A DNA stretch of 64,000 nt from Phycomyces nitens (Eukaryota; Mucoromycota; Mucoromycetes; Mucorales; Phycomycetaceae). Shown one piece after another: positions 1-13,156 of the stretch. The notes beneath the pieces were generated by a model, which saw nothing but the letters and a program-made list of their open reading frames with translations, had not been told where the DNA came from and ran no database searches. A program made the position numbers and the translations under genes. The first letter of the stretch is position 1. Every line of letters starts with the position of its first letter. Where the stretch lies: contig JAHRBC010000003.1 in assembly GCA_022702545.1 (NCBI GenBank), positions 3,100,001 through 3,164,000 on the forward strand, written 5' to 3'.

Positions 1-2756
1 GTACTCTGAATGCGATTCCTCATACAAAGGAGTTGTTGAAGAAATCCAGACTACCTTTGTCGCTTATCCTGGACCCATATCCAAATACTCAATCTAATAA
101 TGTAAATGGGTTGTCAGATTATGGATAGTAGAATATGATATAAAATATATTAACCTTTATTGTTTTTATAAGGTCAATATACCTCTGATAAACGATTCTT
201 CAGTGACTCGGTGTACAAAGTGCCGATCTTACATTAATCCATTCATTCAGTTTGCGGAAGGAGGTACTAAATGGCAATGTAATTTCTGCGACACAAAAAA
301 CCAAGGTAAGTTTGTCTGTAGAGATTCGTACTACATATAAATGTACTATGCGTAATAGAATACTAAAAACGAGTATTCTGATTCGCTAGTACCACCGTCT
401 TTTGATTGGGATAGTACCCACCAACGTCCTGTAGATCGTTGGAGTCGATTAGAGCTAAACCATGGGAGTGTGGATATCATTGCACCTTCGGAATATATTC
501 AGAGCCCTCTACAGCCTCCTGTATATGCATTTATTATCGATATTTCTGCACAATCTGTTCAAACAGGCATGGTCTCAGTCGTGGCAGATGGTATTCTGGA
601 AGCTCTAGATAGTATTCCTAACCCACTTGGACGGGTCAGAGTTACCTTTTTGACCGTAGACAGTGGAATTGGGTTTTACAGCTTGTCTGGAAAGTATCCC
701 GAGCTCATGGTTGTCAGCGACATTTCTGAAATCTATCTACCAAGGACAACCAGTGATCTTGTTGTAAACCTGCTGGAATGTAGACCTATTGTAGAGGATT
801 TGCTGCAAAGGATGACAGAAATGCACACAAAGCAAAACACAAACTCTAATTGCCTTGGAGTAGCTATAGAAGCTACCAAGAGACTTTTGGTAAGTTAACA
901 AAGGACTTGCGAAAAGGATGTTGGATATCAGAAAAATTTAATAAATTGGATTATATGTCTCTTTGTTCTAGGCTCCATCTGGTGGAAAAATTATATGCTT
1001 TCAAGGAAGTTTGCCCAACGTTGGAGAGGGAGCAATCAGATCAGAGGACTTTAAGAAGACAGCATCTAGTGATATGCCAATAATGTCATACCAAGAGGAG
1101 TTTTACAGGTCAATCTCATCGGATTGCTGTAAAACAAACATCTCGATTGAAATGTTTGTATTCGGGAGCCACAGTGTTGATCTATCGACCATGAGTAAAG
1201 TATCTTGTAAAGATTGCTAAAGTACAGTGGAACTAAATGTATATATAATTGTATAGACGTGCTTTCACGGTTCACAGGAGGACAGACTCATTATTTTCCT
1301 GGTTTTACATCAAAGAACGGAGCAGAGGCCAACAAGCTCAGACAAGAAATTCGCTGCATACTAAAACAGGATATTGGACTCGAAGGAGTGATGCGTACAA
1401 GATGTTCGAGTGGTATTATATGCAAATCATTTCATGGAAACTTCACTCCCCTGGCATCTGATGTGATGCTTCTACCGAATGTTCCACAAGGCCAATCTTT
1501 TCATTTTGAGCTATCCATCGAGGCAGAAATCTGTACCCCAGCCTCATTCTTTCAGACAGCCTTGATATATACCACTAGTTCGGGAGAAAGACGTATACGA
1601 GTAATGACATTGTATCTGCCTGTAACAAAGAGTCTCTCTGAGTTATATGCCCACGCAGATCAAGTAGCAATTGCAAAGTCTCTTTGTGTTCAATGTAAGC
1701 CTCCGTATATTTCTCAAGTACTCGTGTTTGAAACTTATTCTTTTTATTTTATTTTTTCAGCAATTGAAAAGGCTGTTACTCAAAAGAGACGTGATGGAAC
1801 CACCTATCTGATCAAAGAAGTTATTGGGATTTGCAAATCCTACAGCAAAGAGATGACAAGTGCAAAACCAAATACCAACAATAATATTCAAATCAGTCGC
1901 AGCCTGAGCTTACTGCCTCTCTTAATATTTGGTATACTAAAAAGTGTAAGTTCACATCTTTTGCTATACGTATTATAAGTAATCACTAAATATGACACTT
2001 TTGTGAGTAGGAAACGTTCAATGATGTCAATGCAATTCCATTAAATATATGTACACAAACTACACTATTACTCAGATCCCTCCCACTACAAGAATGGACT
2101 CGTATTGTGCACCCTAATCTATACTCCCTTCACAATCTACCGTCATTTGTAAGTACCATGTCTAAAACTATACTCTAACCAATTAACATACACTCAGAAT
2201 AAACTCTGACTAAATATATATGTATTGTTTATATTTGGAGGATAGGCTGGCACCAAGGATACACTTGAAACCCCTGCAATGCCCCCTCCGATGAATTTGT
2301 CTCTGGGAAACTTTGAAAGTCATGGTTGCTATCTTTTAGAAAACGGACAACGTATTATGATATGGATTGGAAAAAGCGTTGTACCGCAGCTGTGCAAAGA
2401 CCTTTTGAACGTTTCTGATATAACTCAGGTTATTTCTGGACAGGTATAAAAAATGCCTAGCATTATAAAATATTTATCTGTTTTATTGTTAGATTGATTG
2501 TCTGCCTACTATTGATAATCCATTGTCCCGACGAGTCCACTCGATTATAAAGCATTTAAGATCTAGTCAAAGACTCTGCACATACTACCCATCTATTTAC
2601 ATCATCAAGGAAGATACCGAGTCTCCGCTACGCTCTTTATTTATATCGCATCTTGTGGAAAGCACAGTTTTACCACACATCCCAGAAAAGAAGAATATTA
2701 TATCTAGTCTAAGCTATCTCAAATGGCTATACTACATCCGCGACAGGAATTATTAA
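1..2756 (+). CDS. SEC24: SEC24-family COPII coat protein, 3' portion (5' end outside window)
   Basis: Sec24 is the cargo-selecting subunit of the inner COPII coat, pairing with Sec23 on ER exit sites. Exons read by eye: <1-101, 173-305, 390-889, 972-1194, 1257-1694, 1761-1945, 2011-2148, 2246-2443, 2493-2756 (stop TAA). The zinc finger is seen as TRCTKCRSYINPF ... WQCNFCDTKN in exon 2, directly after a TLNAIPHTKELLKKSRLPL segment typical of Sec24. The trunk follows (VYAFIIDIS, TFLTVDSGIGFYSL), then RFTGGQTHYFPGF and the beta-sandwich/helical part, and a C-terminal gelsolin-like domain (ENGQRIMIWIG). All splice sites are GT-AG and restore frame. The N-terminal disordered region lies upstream of the window. 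It converges with the kelch gene, the stops being about 120 bp apart. The Sec24 rather than Sec23 assignment rests on the zinc-finger context and is strong. Confidence 0.93.
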
Positions 2757-2879
2757 AAAGACATGCTGTATCTTATAAAGAAATCTAGTAAATATTATAT
2801 ATATATATTAAAAAAAATACTTTTTGCATCTGCTCTGAGATTTCTAGATTCGCTAGAGTATTTTATTCTATATATATTT

Positions 2880-5800
2880 TTAGTACTTGTTTACTTGGGT
2901 ATTTCTAGGCAAAAGTCGCTGGCGTAATTCAACTATATTCTGTTGTGATTCCTCCAAAGGTAAATTTGATTGACAATTCATGGCATGTTTCTGCTTGATT
3001 GCAGTGTCTAGCTCCCGGAAGATTTCGTCGTCAACATAATAAGACTTTAAAAGCTGTTCCGTTAATTCCATACGCTCCTCCAGCTGAGTGATTCTTTGTT
3101 GCTGATAAATTCCAATGTCATAATCTATATGGCGTGTTTCTGTGACATTTCTTTTATCAAAAGAATATTCATTTACACCCGGTAATTCTGTGATGGGCGG
3201 TCTAACAGGATTCACAAATGGTACGAGTGTGTAAAGCGAGTTAAAGCGACTGTGTAAAGAATCCTTGACAGAGATCCTCATGGGGCCAACAGACCACCGA
3301 TGAATGATTCCCCAGGGTGAATTTGGGCGGAAACCAAACAGCCATACTTGTATGGCTACGGCGAGGCTAATGACACCTCCCACAGAGCCGAGAACATTCA
3401 AGAGTGTGGAAAGCTTTTTTTCTTGAAGTACAATAATTGCATAGTCGTCTGGGAATATCTTGAAGTTAGATATATGTGTATCTCCTCGGCTTTGAATATG
3501 ATCACTCTGAACACCTGCTCTGAAAACCGTTTCGACTTCTTGAACCTTGTTGTATATGGGCATAAATCCAATGTTGTTCCACTTGTCATTCGTAATATAT
3601 CGACATTCTTTCAACTGGTAGCTCAAGGTTGAGACGGATCTGGGAGCTATAGTATGTATGTTTCTGGCGTATCTATCCTCTAGGTCAAGCACAATCCAAG
3701 ATTCCATTTCTTTTTCCGTCACAAGGGAAGCAATATCTGTCGTCTCTATGTTGAATTTATTGACATTGGGGTTTTTTCCAGGAGGATAAAATGTTGTGTG
3801 AATTGCTCCATCAGTATCAGGGTCTCCATAAAATGAAAACAAGAGTATGGTTCCATTTCCGCCTTTTCCTTTTGAATTGGTTAGACTAAACCAACTAGGA
3901 GGGGAATACAAGGAACAGTAGACGTCTCCAAAGCGGTCTGAAAATTCTGGTTGGTGAATAGACATGTTGAGATCCGTTAAAAATTTTGAACAGTCGTAGC
4001 TTTCGTCTGTAGAGCATATAACGCGAGGACGGAGGTTCGTACTGACATCTGTACCATTATCCCACCCATCAAAACAGAATCGAATATCTAAGAATTCAAT
4101 TGTTTGTTAATCCCAAGTTTTCCAAGAAATTAATATAGTATGTACTACCTGGAGTCTGTATTATGAAAGACTCTGTACGAATTGTCATGATGGCTTTGTC
4201 ACTGTTTACTATTTCCTTGATTGTAAATCCAAAGAAAAATAACAAGAGTACGAGGATAACAAATCTAAACGCAAGGCGACATCCTTCTGCCCAAAAAGGT
4301 TCACCCGATCTATAACAAAAAAAAAGATATAAACTATTTATTCAACAAAACAAGAGCTCTTACCTCGGTACCCACATAACTTTGCGACTGAAATGATATA
4401 TAACACAACCGATGTTTTCTCTTATCTTCCATATACATAAGCCCAAGAAGATGACAAATCCAATTGATCCAATAACAATTCCAGCAATCGCACCCTTACT
4501 CAAGTTCGTTCCAGTTATTTCTTGTGTAAGATCGTTAGACAGAAAATCTCCTGGACCAGCTAACCAGGTAGCATAGTCTGATATTTTACTATCCATTCGT
4601 AAAACATTAAGGTCGCTTATGTATGTAGTTATTGCTTGGCCTTAGTGTTCATTAGTATTGGCTTTTATAAAGATAAAAACAACCGACCAACTCACCAAAC
4701 CCAACTAGCAGAGTATCATTGGATATAAATCCCATAACAGCTGAATTTCGAGCTATAGGTAAGTATCCTCGAGTATTAAGTTTTTTCCATGTCCATGCCC
4801 ATGTATCCAGCATAAATATGTCATTGTAAAGTGTTGCGTCTTCTTCTTCATTTTCAAGAGCAGTGGTTGGGTTTGAACCTATAAATAAAAAAGTTTACAT
4901 TTTTTTTAAGATATTGGTTATACAAAATTGTACGAGATATATTCTAACCTCCAAACATGAATATAGTCTTCTTGTCAGGTCCTAAAGTATAAAGAGATCC
5001 GAAAATTATTAGTAGCTATACAGATCTGCTAATTGTTAAAGGTAAGTTTAAGAACATCTTACCAAGTATTCCACTTGCAAGAGTTCTTTCACTAAACTTA
5101 TCCCCACTAGTATTCTTATATTCCCATCTATTTGCGCTAGTGTCATAAAGAAGCACCCTATTATAAGGCATGGGGCTGGATCCATGTACTGTTTTGGTGC
5201 AGTATCCGGTAACATACACAATTAGGCCATTTCTACATCATAATTGTTAGTTGGTTTGAAATATACTTGTCGTATTATCTTTTATATATATATTTACGGC
5301 AGTGCAACACCAATATGAGATTTGGTATACATCAAACCGGGTATAGTAAGATTTGTAAAATGGTTTGTGGTTGGATCAAAAGAGTAAAAATCGTTAAGCT
5401 TGAGATCCGTTCTATAACTATATCCACCATAGAAATATATTTTTCCGTTTGGGGCAAGTACACCAGAGGTATATCTGCGTGCTGATGGCCAGGTTTCGTT
5501 GTTAACTGGAAGTATTTGTACCCATGACGGATTTTCATCTTGAAAACTATATCTCATTACAAGTAAAGTGTTGTTCCGTGTGTACCCTGGGTATCTTCCT
5601 GTAAAGCTATATACTGTTTGTTGGTCTTCAAGTAGCGCAAGGTATGGACGCCCACAGAGAATCCCGGGTGTGTGCTGGTAGACGTCTTTGTATACTACTT
5701 GACCATCATCTGCTATAGATATTGCGCTGAATATGTTGGAGTATGCCTTCTGGTAGGTACCGCCTCCATACGTGTATAAGGTGTTATTAAGCACAAAGCT

Positions 5801-5920
5801 TCCTGAGCCAGCACGGTTTTCCATGACACCAACAAGAGATGATGGTATATCATAGGATGCCTTGACAATTGTGAAGGAAATGATTCCTATTAAAAGGGTA
5901 AATTGTGCAAACAAACCCAT
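2880..5920 (-). CDS. Kelch-repeat (galactose-oxidase-like) multi-pass membrane protein
   Basis: Seven exons on the minus strand: 5920-5298, 5232-5063, 4981-4949 (33 nt), 4878-4696, 4640-4364, 4309-4149, 4087-2880, giving about 884 aa. The N-terminus MGLFAQFTLLIGIISFTIVKA is a clear signal peptide. Residues about 25-340 hold kelch-like blades ending in hydrophobic-Gly-Gly strands (LYTYGGG, KIYFYGG, IFMFGG) with several N-glycosylation sequons. A first membrane helix lies near 386-409 (AIAGIVIGSIGFVIFLGLCI), a second near 439-459, then a Cys-containing non-membrane domain, a third helix near 708-735 and a probable coiled coil near 813-852. The beta-propeller should be extracellular or lumenal. 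No galactose-oxidase catalytic residues can be asserted. Function is unknown; a surface sensor or adhesin-like role is only a guess. The gene is one unit because each exon junction restores frame. Confidence 0.82.
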
Positions 5921-8900
5921 TGAATACTTTCAGTGAGAAAATGAAACGAAAGAATGTCAAGCTGTAAAGGCAAGTCGAAATATGAAATGCAAAGTAATTA
6001 TATACTCTACAAGGTCTGATAAATTAGAATGTGAAGCTAAAGTTTACGTAGCTTTTAAAAATACAGATATTTCCAGGCATTTAGATGCTTTATTATTGTA
6101 AGTATCTAAAGAAATATTCTCACTTTCCCTTAAATAGTACTGTTTTTCATGGGAACATTTGCTTTAAAATTAATAAATCGACCTATAAATGTAGGCTTCT
6201 GATGTCATTATTGTTGCTATAAAAATAAATGGATATTCAAAACAAGTTGGTCGAGTACTTGTACACCATAAAATAGGGTGCTATATTCAATAAACTACAT
6301 ATTTTATATAACTAGCTAATGCTTACTGTGGTATACAGACCACAGTTGAGCGAAATACAAAGTCCACAACCAATATCTGGTTCCTCTTTGCTAATGACCA
6401 TGGCAAGATAACATCCCAGAAGCAGTTACACACCAGGCACACGTACACTTCACACTACTACAGTGATAACCGACCATTACACAATAGAACTTAATAGAAC
6501 AAAGGAACTAGAATAATAACTATATAAACCACCATAATATTCTTTCTTCAATAAATAACACTCTCACAGTATCTATAAGTTCCCAACCCCTAATTACCAC
6601 ACTTACATATAACAATAGAAATCTCTTCAAACAAATACATTATGTAATACAAAGTCAAGCCTCACATCTAGCTATGAAAAGGTAAAAAGTCCACTTTATC
6701 AACTGGGAAATAACAATCAAAACATTTAGTCCTTGATACTCTTATTGCTCATGTAAAAAAAAAACATTTTAAACATGAAATCCAAAGTTATCAATACAAA
6801 TATTCCATAATATGTATCAATAAAATGTAATTCCTTACGATATGTAAAAAAAGAACATTTCATAAAAGTCAAACAAAAAGGCCTTGAACATGATTATTTA
6901 CTACTATCGAGGCTATAGCGTTTATTCACAAGAACAATAACAATAACTCAGATTATGTTTTACAAGATATAGTATAAAAGCTTAAATCATCTACCTTTAA
7001 AAAAAGGAACGTGCTTTTGCCAATTAAAAGATAATAAATTATTGTTTATTTAATTTTGGAGATATTTATAAAGCATATCTTCGATGTATTTATGATAAAT
7101 ACTAAAGATCTTGGACCCTTTTAATGGCCTGGATTATAATATAGACAAACTAATATCTTTTTGAGAATTTAGTGCGAGAATATTAATTGCTGTGAATATC
7201 ACTGTAAAATAATGTTATTACCATTGCTTTGATAGTCAAATCAAACGGGGGACCAATATTCGGTAAGTATGATTGGTACGGATGAGTATTTAAAGGGAAT
7301 ATAATATTTGGCCTTGATTTCCGGATCCTTCAAATGTCCTAAACGCTCTTTGCAGCATAAGTTTTGACATAAAAAGAACCTCAAGTAATCATTTTTCTGT
7401 ATAATTTATTTACAGGGCTACTATAAAACATTGAACGATTGTAAGGTATGTCGCTATGTTGATTTTATTCTTAATGTATAAAACCAATCGATCTAGGAAT
7501 ATATATAGTCATAGCTTATATCTTGTGTAGTCTATGTAATGACACCAATCCAATCATTCAATATGAGATAGGCCTACATTTATAATTCTCTAAAAACAAA
7601 AACAATACTTATCCAATCTTTTGTCAGAACCTCTTTCAATTGCCCTGGTGTTGTGGATTTAGTCTACCTTGGAATATTTCACATCAATATATTTCAGATG
7701 GTCTGGATTAGATTCAAGTCAGGACTTTTTTATGAACACTCGAGAACATTTAAATTTCATCTTTACATCTTTCTGACATTGCAGCTTTATGTGGTGTGGA
7801 AAATAAAAAATAAAAATCCAAGTATATTCTCACAGTATCTTCAAGGTCAATGGCTAAACAAAACCATTGAATCAATCTTTAGCTTAATTTTGATGACCTA
7901 CGACCAATACGTCTTTTACAATCATAAAACTATGGTGATTAGGCTATAACAGTAAAACCGTATATAGCTTCTTGAACATTGTTATGTGGTAACACCCTCG
8001 AAGAGTGAGTGGAGCAAGTAACTAACCCAACGCATGTTGACACTATTTTTTATAAAGTTTCTAATTGTAGATGCAGCTAGTACTTTGAATGGGTGCTGAT
8101 TTTGAGTCTGGAGCTTTGTACAGTGTACATTCTTTGCATAGTATAAACAATTATATGAAAAGGTGTGGGTGCTAATAAAGTGATTGACGGTAGAGATGAA
8201 ATGAATGTTCAGATGGAAAGAGTTGGTGATGCATAAATGTAGAGTGCAAGACAGATTAGAGTGAATGTGAGGTTGTATTGCTGAGAGATGTAAATGACGC
8301 AAGTAGTTGAATGTTGAAAAAGTAACGACAAGATGGAAGATTACGTTGAAGGATAAAGATGGTACACGTAGATTATCATGAGGGGTTGATGATGCATAGA
8401 TTCTTTTTAGACAGAGTAGAATGAAGATGCACAATAAATTTTGCAAGTGTTTGACACCTTCTAAGTATCAAGGCAGTAATAATAAATATCAACAAAGTAT
8501 TATTGATTCATTTTCATTTATTTTTTGATTTGGGGTTTTTTTACACCGTGTTTGTTAAGACACATATTGGTGCTCCACAGCATTCCCCCACCAATGAGAA
8601 AAGCTTAAAAAAAACTCATTTGGGGCTGGGCAGATAAATGTCCTCGCCAGTAATCAGCATATTGCGGGGGGTTTATGTTTGTGGGGTCATGACAGTGCAA
8701 GCACATGTTCGGCAGACCGTACATAGGAGGCAATAGCTGTGGAAAGACAATAATTTATCAACCACTGTGAATAAAGAAAGAGAGAAAGGAATTGCAAGTT
8801 TCGACCTCTTATTTATAGACAAATCTATCGGTATTTAAATAAAATAAAATTTTAAAACGCAAGTCACGGAGTGGGAATATTTTCTTTGGCGGTGGCTTGT

Positions 8901-10850
8901 AGGTTTTCACGTGAGTTCTATAACATTCTCTTGGTAAATACCTAGTGAAAAATACATATTATAGTGTATTTATTATGAATCTCTTTACATATAAAGTATC
9001 ACTCTTTTAAAATATAAAGAAGCTTTTTAACTAGAGGATATAGTTGCAAACGTATCTAAAAAATTTATTATTTAGTATCGCCTATTTAAAAAAAGACGTT
9101 TCTCAAGTACCACATACTACCCGAACCTTTAATCCTTACTCATCTATACACAATTTATTACTCTTTTTTACGGTATAATATTGTAATTATTAAATGGTTT
9201 TGCTCTCTAAGATATATAAAAAGAGTTTACTGATATATTTGAAGTATAATTTAAGGGATAACCTCGGTCAACATTGCATTAAAGCGAAATCGCCCATAAT
9301 TAATAGATTGGAAAAACGAGATACATAAAAGAAGTATTTATAGGGCTTTAAAAGGGGTAATAGCTTGTGGATTACAGAATTACGGAAGACTAATATCTCA
9401 TTATATGACTATGAAATTATAAAAAAGTCCCGCATAACATACATGAAATATTGTTTACTCAAACAGAGAATATGTTGATGCTACTATAGATATCATTGAT
9501 ATATGAAAATACTTGTTCTTCTTTCTAGTCACTGAATAAGCATGCTCTTTACTTACAGGCATAATAATTCTCATAATACGAGTAATTATGTATTAGCCCA
9601 ATATTTTACGGTGGAAGACTGATATTAAATACGAGTGAAATAATCAAGCAAGTCAAAATCGATAAACAATAATCCTTTCGTACAGAATATACACATAAAA
9701 AGAAGATATTCTGAACTTCTTTCAATTATTGATTAAATATATTACTATCCGATATAGAATATACCGGGTATAACCAGTGTTTAGAAAAAAATGCCTTAAA
9801 AATATAGTCTTGTAGCCATTTACTAATATTATGGTCAAAGAAGCCGATAATTTAGCCTAGATATACTTGGTCAGCCAAAATACGTTTATTTGAAATAGCC
9901 ATGGTAATCATGACTGCATCTGTATACATATCGCTACATGGACGGTTCCTTGTGGACCACAAAGTATGTATACATGGACCAGGGCTTCTCGAATGATAAA
10001 GAGCTCTTGTTACTGTCATTGATTTTGCAAACTATACAAGGCAATCGATATTTATGGGGGTAGAATTAATACTCTTTATCGATATTTTAGATGATCTAAT
10101 TTTAATTTTTCGCCGTGTGTTTGGTAGATTCATGGATATGCGACACACATCGGAGTAGGACTCGTTACACGTGGATTTAAAGAGCACCAGCATTCGAGAC
10201 ATCTAAAAGGAAGGCTAAGCTTTTAGACGTAACAAACACCAATATTTTGAGTGTATCACAATTGCTTATCAAACCATGTCTTGCCTCCCTTCCTATTCTC
10301 TCCTAAGTTAGACTCTATTTACAGCTCTCAATAGAATCAAGGCCAGGATATATTAAGGGGATAGTGCTGTAAGAAGAAGAAGAAGAAAAAGGGGGCTGTA
10401 TTGGTACTGATGGTATACATTAAGATTGTAATGTGATTTCAAAGTGATTTCAATACAGAATATATTCCAGCAGCATGGCTATTTAGCTCTAAAATACAAT
10501 ATCATATCCCAGTTGTTTTTGTTTACCCTTTATATAGAAGTTTATTAAATGCTGCACTGATCAATTTTTGATCGATAAGATCGTCTTTGCCTAATCACCA
10601 GGCCTTTCTTAATATTACATTGCCGCAAACAGATATTAACAGGGATGCTGATAAGGCTGTTGAGATTGCAATAGTTTGCAAAATCAATACATTTCAAAAG
10701 CTCTAGACGTCCAAACACTTGTGATTAGTTCATTTATTTTGATGACATAATTCATTCACATAATAAATATTCCGTAACATTTGTTTATAATGGGACATAT
10801 TTAAGCTAGTAACAATACAGACTGGAACCCTATGTAATTTCCAAAGTGCC
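5921..10850. other. AT-rich gene-poor region
   Basis: About 5 kb with no supported gene. Open frames at 7653-7949 (+) and 7982-8446 (-) are short, of odd composition and lack recognisable motifs. A purine-biased stretch near 8000-8720 looks like degraded repeat DNA (see findings). A nested inverted repeat lies at 9921-9974. The rest is AT-rich sequence in which nothing functional could be seen. Confidence 0.6.
9921..9974. repeat. Nested inverted repeat
   Basis: Outer arms TGTATACATA (9921-9930) and TATGTATACA (9965-9974) are exact reverse complements. Between them sits a second perfect inverted repeat, TTGTGG (9950-9955) and CCACAA (9957-9962), around one base. The element lies in the gene-poor region and its role is unknown. 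Confidence 0.6.
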
Positions 10851-12700
10851 ATTACACTTGGGTAAAAAAGAAAAGCCGGTAAACTGGCTCTCACACATCC
10901 TGAGGTGAGGTTGGCTTAGGCAGGAGGCCCAGAGATGAACAATGTCCTAATGGACAGCTAGGGTCCAGTTAGCCAAGGTTTCTTGCTGTATGGTGCAGTT
11001 GACAGATCGACCGTGTCACGGATATTGGTGTGTGTTTGAGTGTTTGGCTTGGCTGTCGCACAGATGCCAGTATGAATGCGGGGACAGAAAGTGGTGTGCA
11101 GACAAGGGCAAAGTCGGTTTTATTAATACAGATTTGATTCTCGAAATAGTACGCGGCACTTGCTATTACATTATCTAGAGGAATTTTGATGGATTGGCGT
11201 ATGTGGCCCTTGAGAGTTATTGGGGGATATGGCCTCCATAACTCGCGCCATCTAATTTCAAGAGGAGATGTGCTCCAAGATTGGCTGCTTAAATTGAGGG
11301 GTTGGCTACACATATTAAGAATGAAAATCTGGGTGGTTAATTTGACCGTCATAAGGTTGGTACCGGTCTATTATAGGTATACAATAGCCATTTATTTACA
11401 AGACGATCGGATTCTGGGTTCCAAACCACGAATAATATGAGCGAACATTATCTGGGGTACGGCAAGATAGTTCAGGCCCTATTTGCCAGAATTATCTTGA
11501 CCATCGTCTTTGCCTTGGCTCTTTATGCAGGAACATCAACGAAAAGCAGTCTCACAGCCATGGTTTGCTGATTGGGGATTAAGCGCACAGTCCTTGAATT
11601 TAGACAAGTCTGAAGCGAACCAGCAAACATTGTACTAATGTGGCGTGTCATGGTAAACTGATTTCTGAATACAATGGACCCTTGGTGGCGGTTGTCTCGA
11701 GAGAAATATAGAGACACAAATCTGTGCAGATATGGCTAGAGCACATGCAAAAACTAATGGTATAAAGAAGCCCTCTCTCTCTGTCTCTCTGTTTCTCTCT
11801 ACTCAATAAAGGGGTATGCTGTGTATTTCAAGGGGACAAGGTGGGTGTTGGCGTACGTGAATGTGATTCTTACATGAAAGATTGGTATGTTTATTTTGTA
11901 TTCTCGCTCTGGACCAGACCAGATCGAATTATGGCCTGTGTTTTTTTATATTGCTGTTCTGTTGTTGCTTACCAAGTCTGTCTGGTGTGCTACAGCGCAA
12001 AATACCATTGTGGTTTCTGCCTTGATTGTTGAAATACATTTACTCTGGTGGAACAAGAAAACATTATATTTATTATATGTTTAATTGTCTAGATCTGTTA
12101 CAGTGCACAAATTGCTCACGACCTTGACTGACCAAACATATGCTGCACCTTGTCCAAATATAGTCACAGTAGTCACAGTGCTGGAGATTGAATAGTCACA
12201 TAAACTTTCCCACAGTGTTTGGCTATTGTGTGGGAATTATTGTCAATGGCATATTTGCTCCTACAAGACGCTATGGCTTCTTGGCAGTGGTCTCTGTAAA
12301 GAGTAGAAGAGTAACGTCTGGTGCATGTGATGATTGCTAATTATTGCTATTATCGGCAATCTATGAATATTTATATATAATAGTGGTGGGCAGTGGCCAT
12401 GATTTACATGTATTGTCATACAAACGATATATTAAATGCCTTATCTTTCTTTGGCTGCAATTACCTACAATTCATCAATAAAACGCCCAAAAACATAATC
12501 CAGGGTGGTAAGAATCGAGTTACCTACTAGCTTAACCAAGGCACCTTTGGCCATTAGAATTTAGAAAAAGTAAAATTAAAAGAACAAGGTCTAAGTCAAA
12601 CGGGTTCACCCGGATTCCCCTTTCTCCCGATGGATGTTTGCTACTGTGTGCCACTGTTTTGCACTCAGCAATCGAGCAGACTGGTACCTGGTAAGTGTAT
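10851..12700. other. Gene-poor block of more balanced base composition, no recognised gene
   Basis: From about 10851 to 11760 the DNA is visibly less AT-rich than its flanks. It contains short open frames on both strands (10969-11352 minus, 11186-11440 plus) that show no domain motif known to me and overlap each other. It could be decayed repeat or pseudogene DNA. A CT-rich simple tract follows at about 11770-11800. From 11800 to 12700 no convincing coding structure was found. Confidence 0.4.
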
Positions 12701-12717
12701 CGTCAACCTAGGTATGT

Positions 12718-12894
12718 ATTGGCCCAAGGACAGTAATAACGCGCCAAAGCAGAACAAGAACGCGTTGAAGAAGATGGTGGCGAGAAAGGCATATATGGAT
12801 GGTTTTATTTGGTGGGCATTAAAAATGCCGCTTTAAGAGGCATTTGTCTGGGGTACATCCCGGAGGGCATCGGATCGCCTTTAGAGGCAATTGG
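12718..12894. promoter_or_regulatory. Two reverse CCAAT boxes upstream of KGD2
   Basis: ATTGG (CCAAT on the minus strand) occurs at 12718-12722 and 12890-12894, about 435 and 263 bp before the KGD2 start. CCAAT-binding HAP complexes activate TCA-cycle genes including KGD2 in yeast, so the sites are plausible. Motifs this short also occur by chance. A 7-bp inverted repeat AAATGCC (12823-12829) / GGCATTT (12839-12845) lies between them. Confidence 0.3.
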
Positions 12895-13156
12895 GAGAGA
12901 GACGGTGACATCATGACGATGATTCGCAAATAAGCCACGAGACAGAAGCACCTCCTTCCCGCACTTGAATTACCGCGCTTTGCCGAGTAAAGGATGTCCC
13001 GTATTTATCCATTGCATTTAGTACTCTTTTCGTCTCCGCCCATACCCGGTTATTGTTGTTATTTTTTCACTTAAATCCTACGACCTCCCTCCACCTTACG
13101 CCTTCTACACTTCTCTTTCACCCTTTCTCTTTCACAGGTCTAACCTACTCACATCG

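Noticed and set aside
3348..3632. Plus-strand frame opposite the kelch gene
   Set aside because: Shadow of the real minus-strand exon.
7653..7949. 98-codon plus-strand frame
   Set aside because: Hydrophobic, AT-driven composition, no motif, no splice partners; expected by chance in AT-rich DNA.
7982..8446. 154-codon minus-strand frame rich in His/Ser/Leu
   Set aside because: Composition follows the purine-biased strand; no domain features. Better explained as decayed repeat DNA.
10969..11352. 127-codon minus-strand frame
   Set aside because: Overlaps plus-strand frames of similar length, and no reverse transcriptase, integrase or other motif was found.
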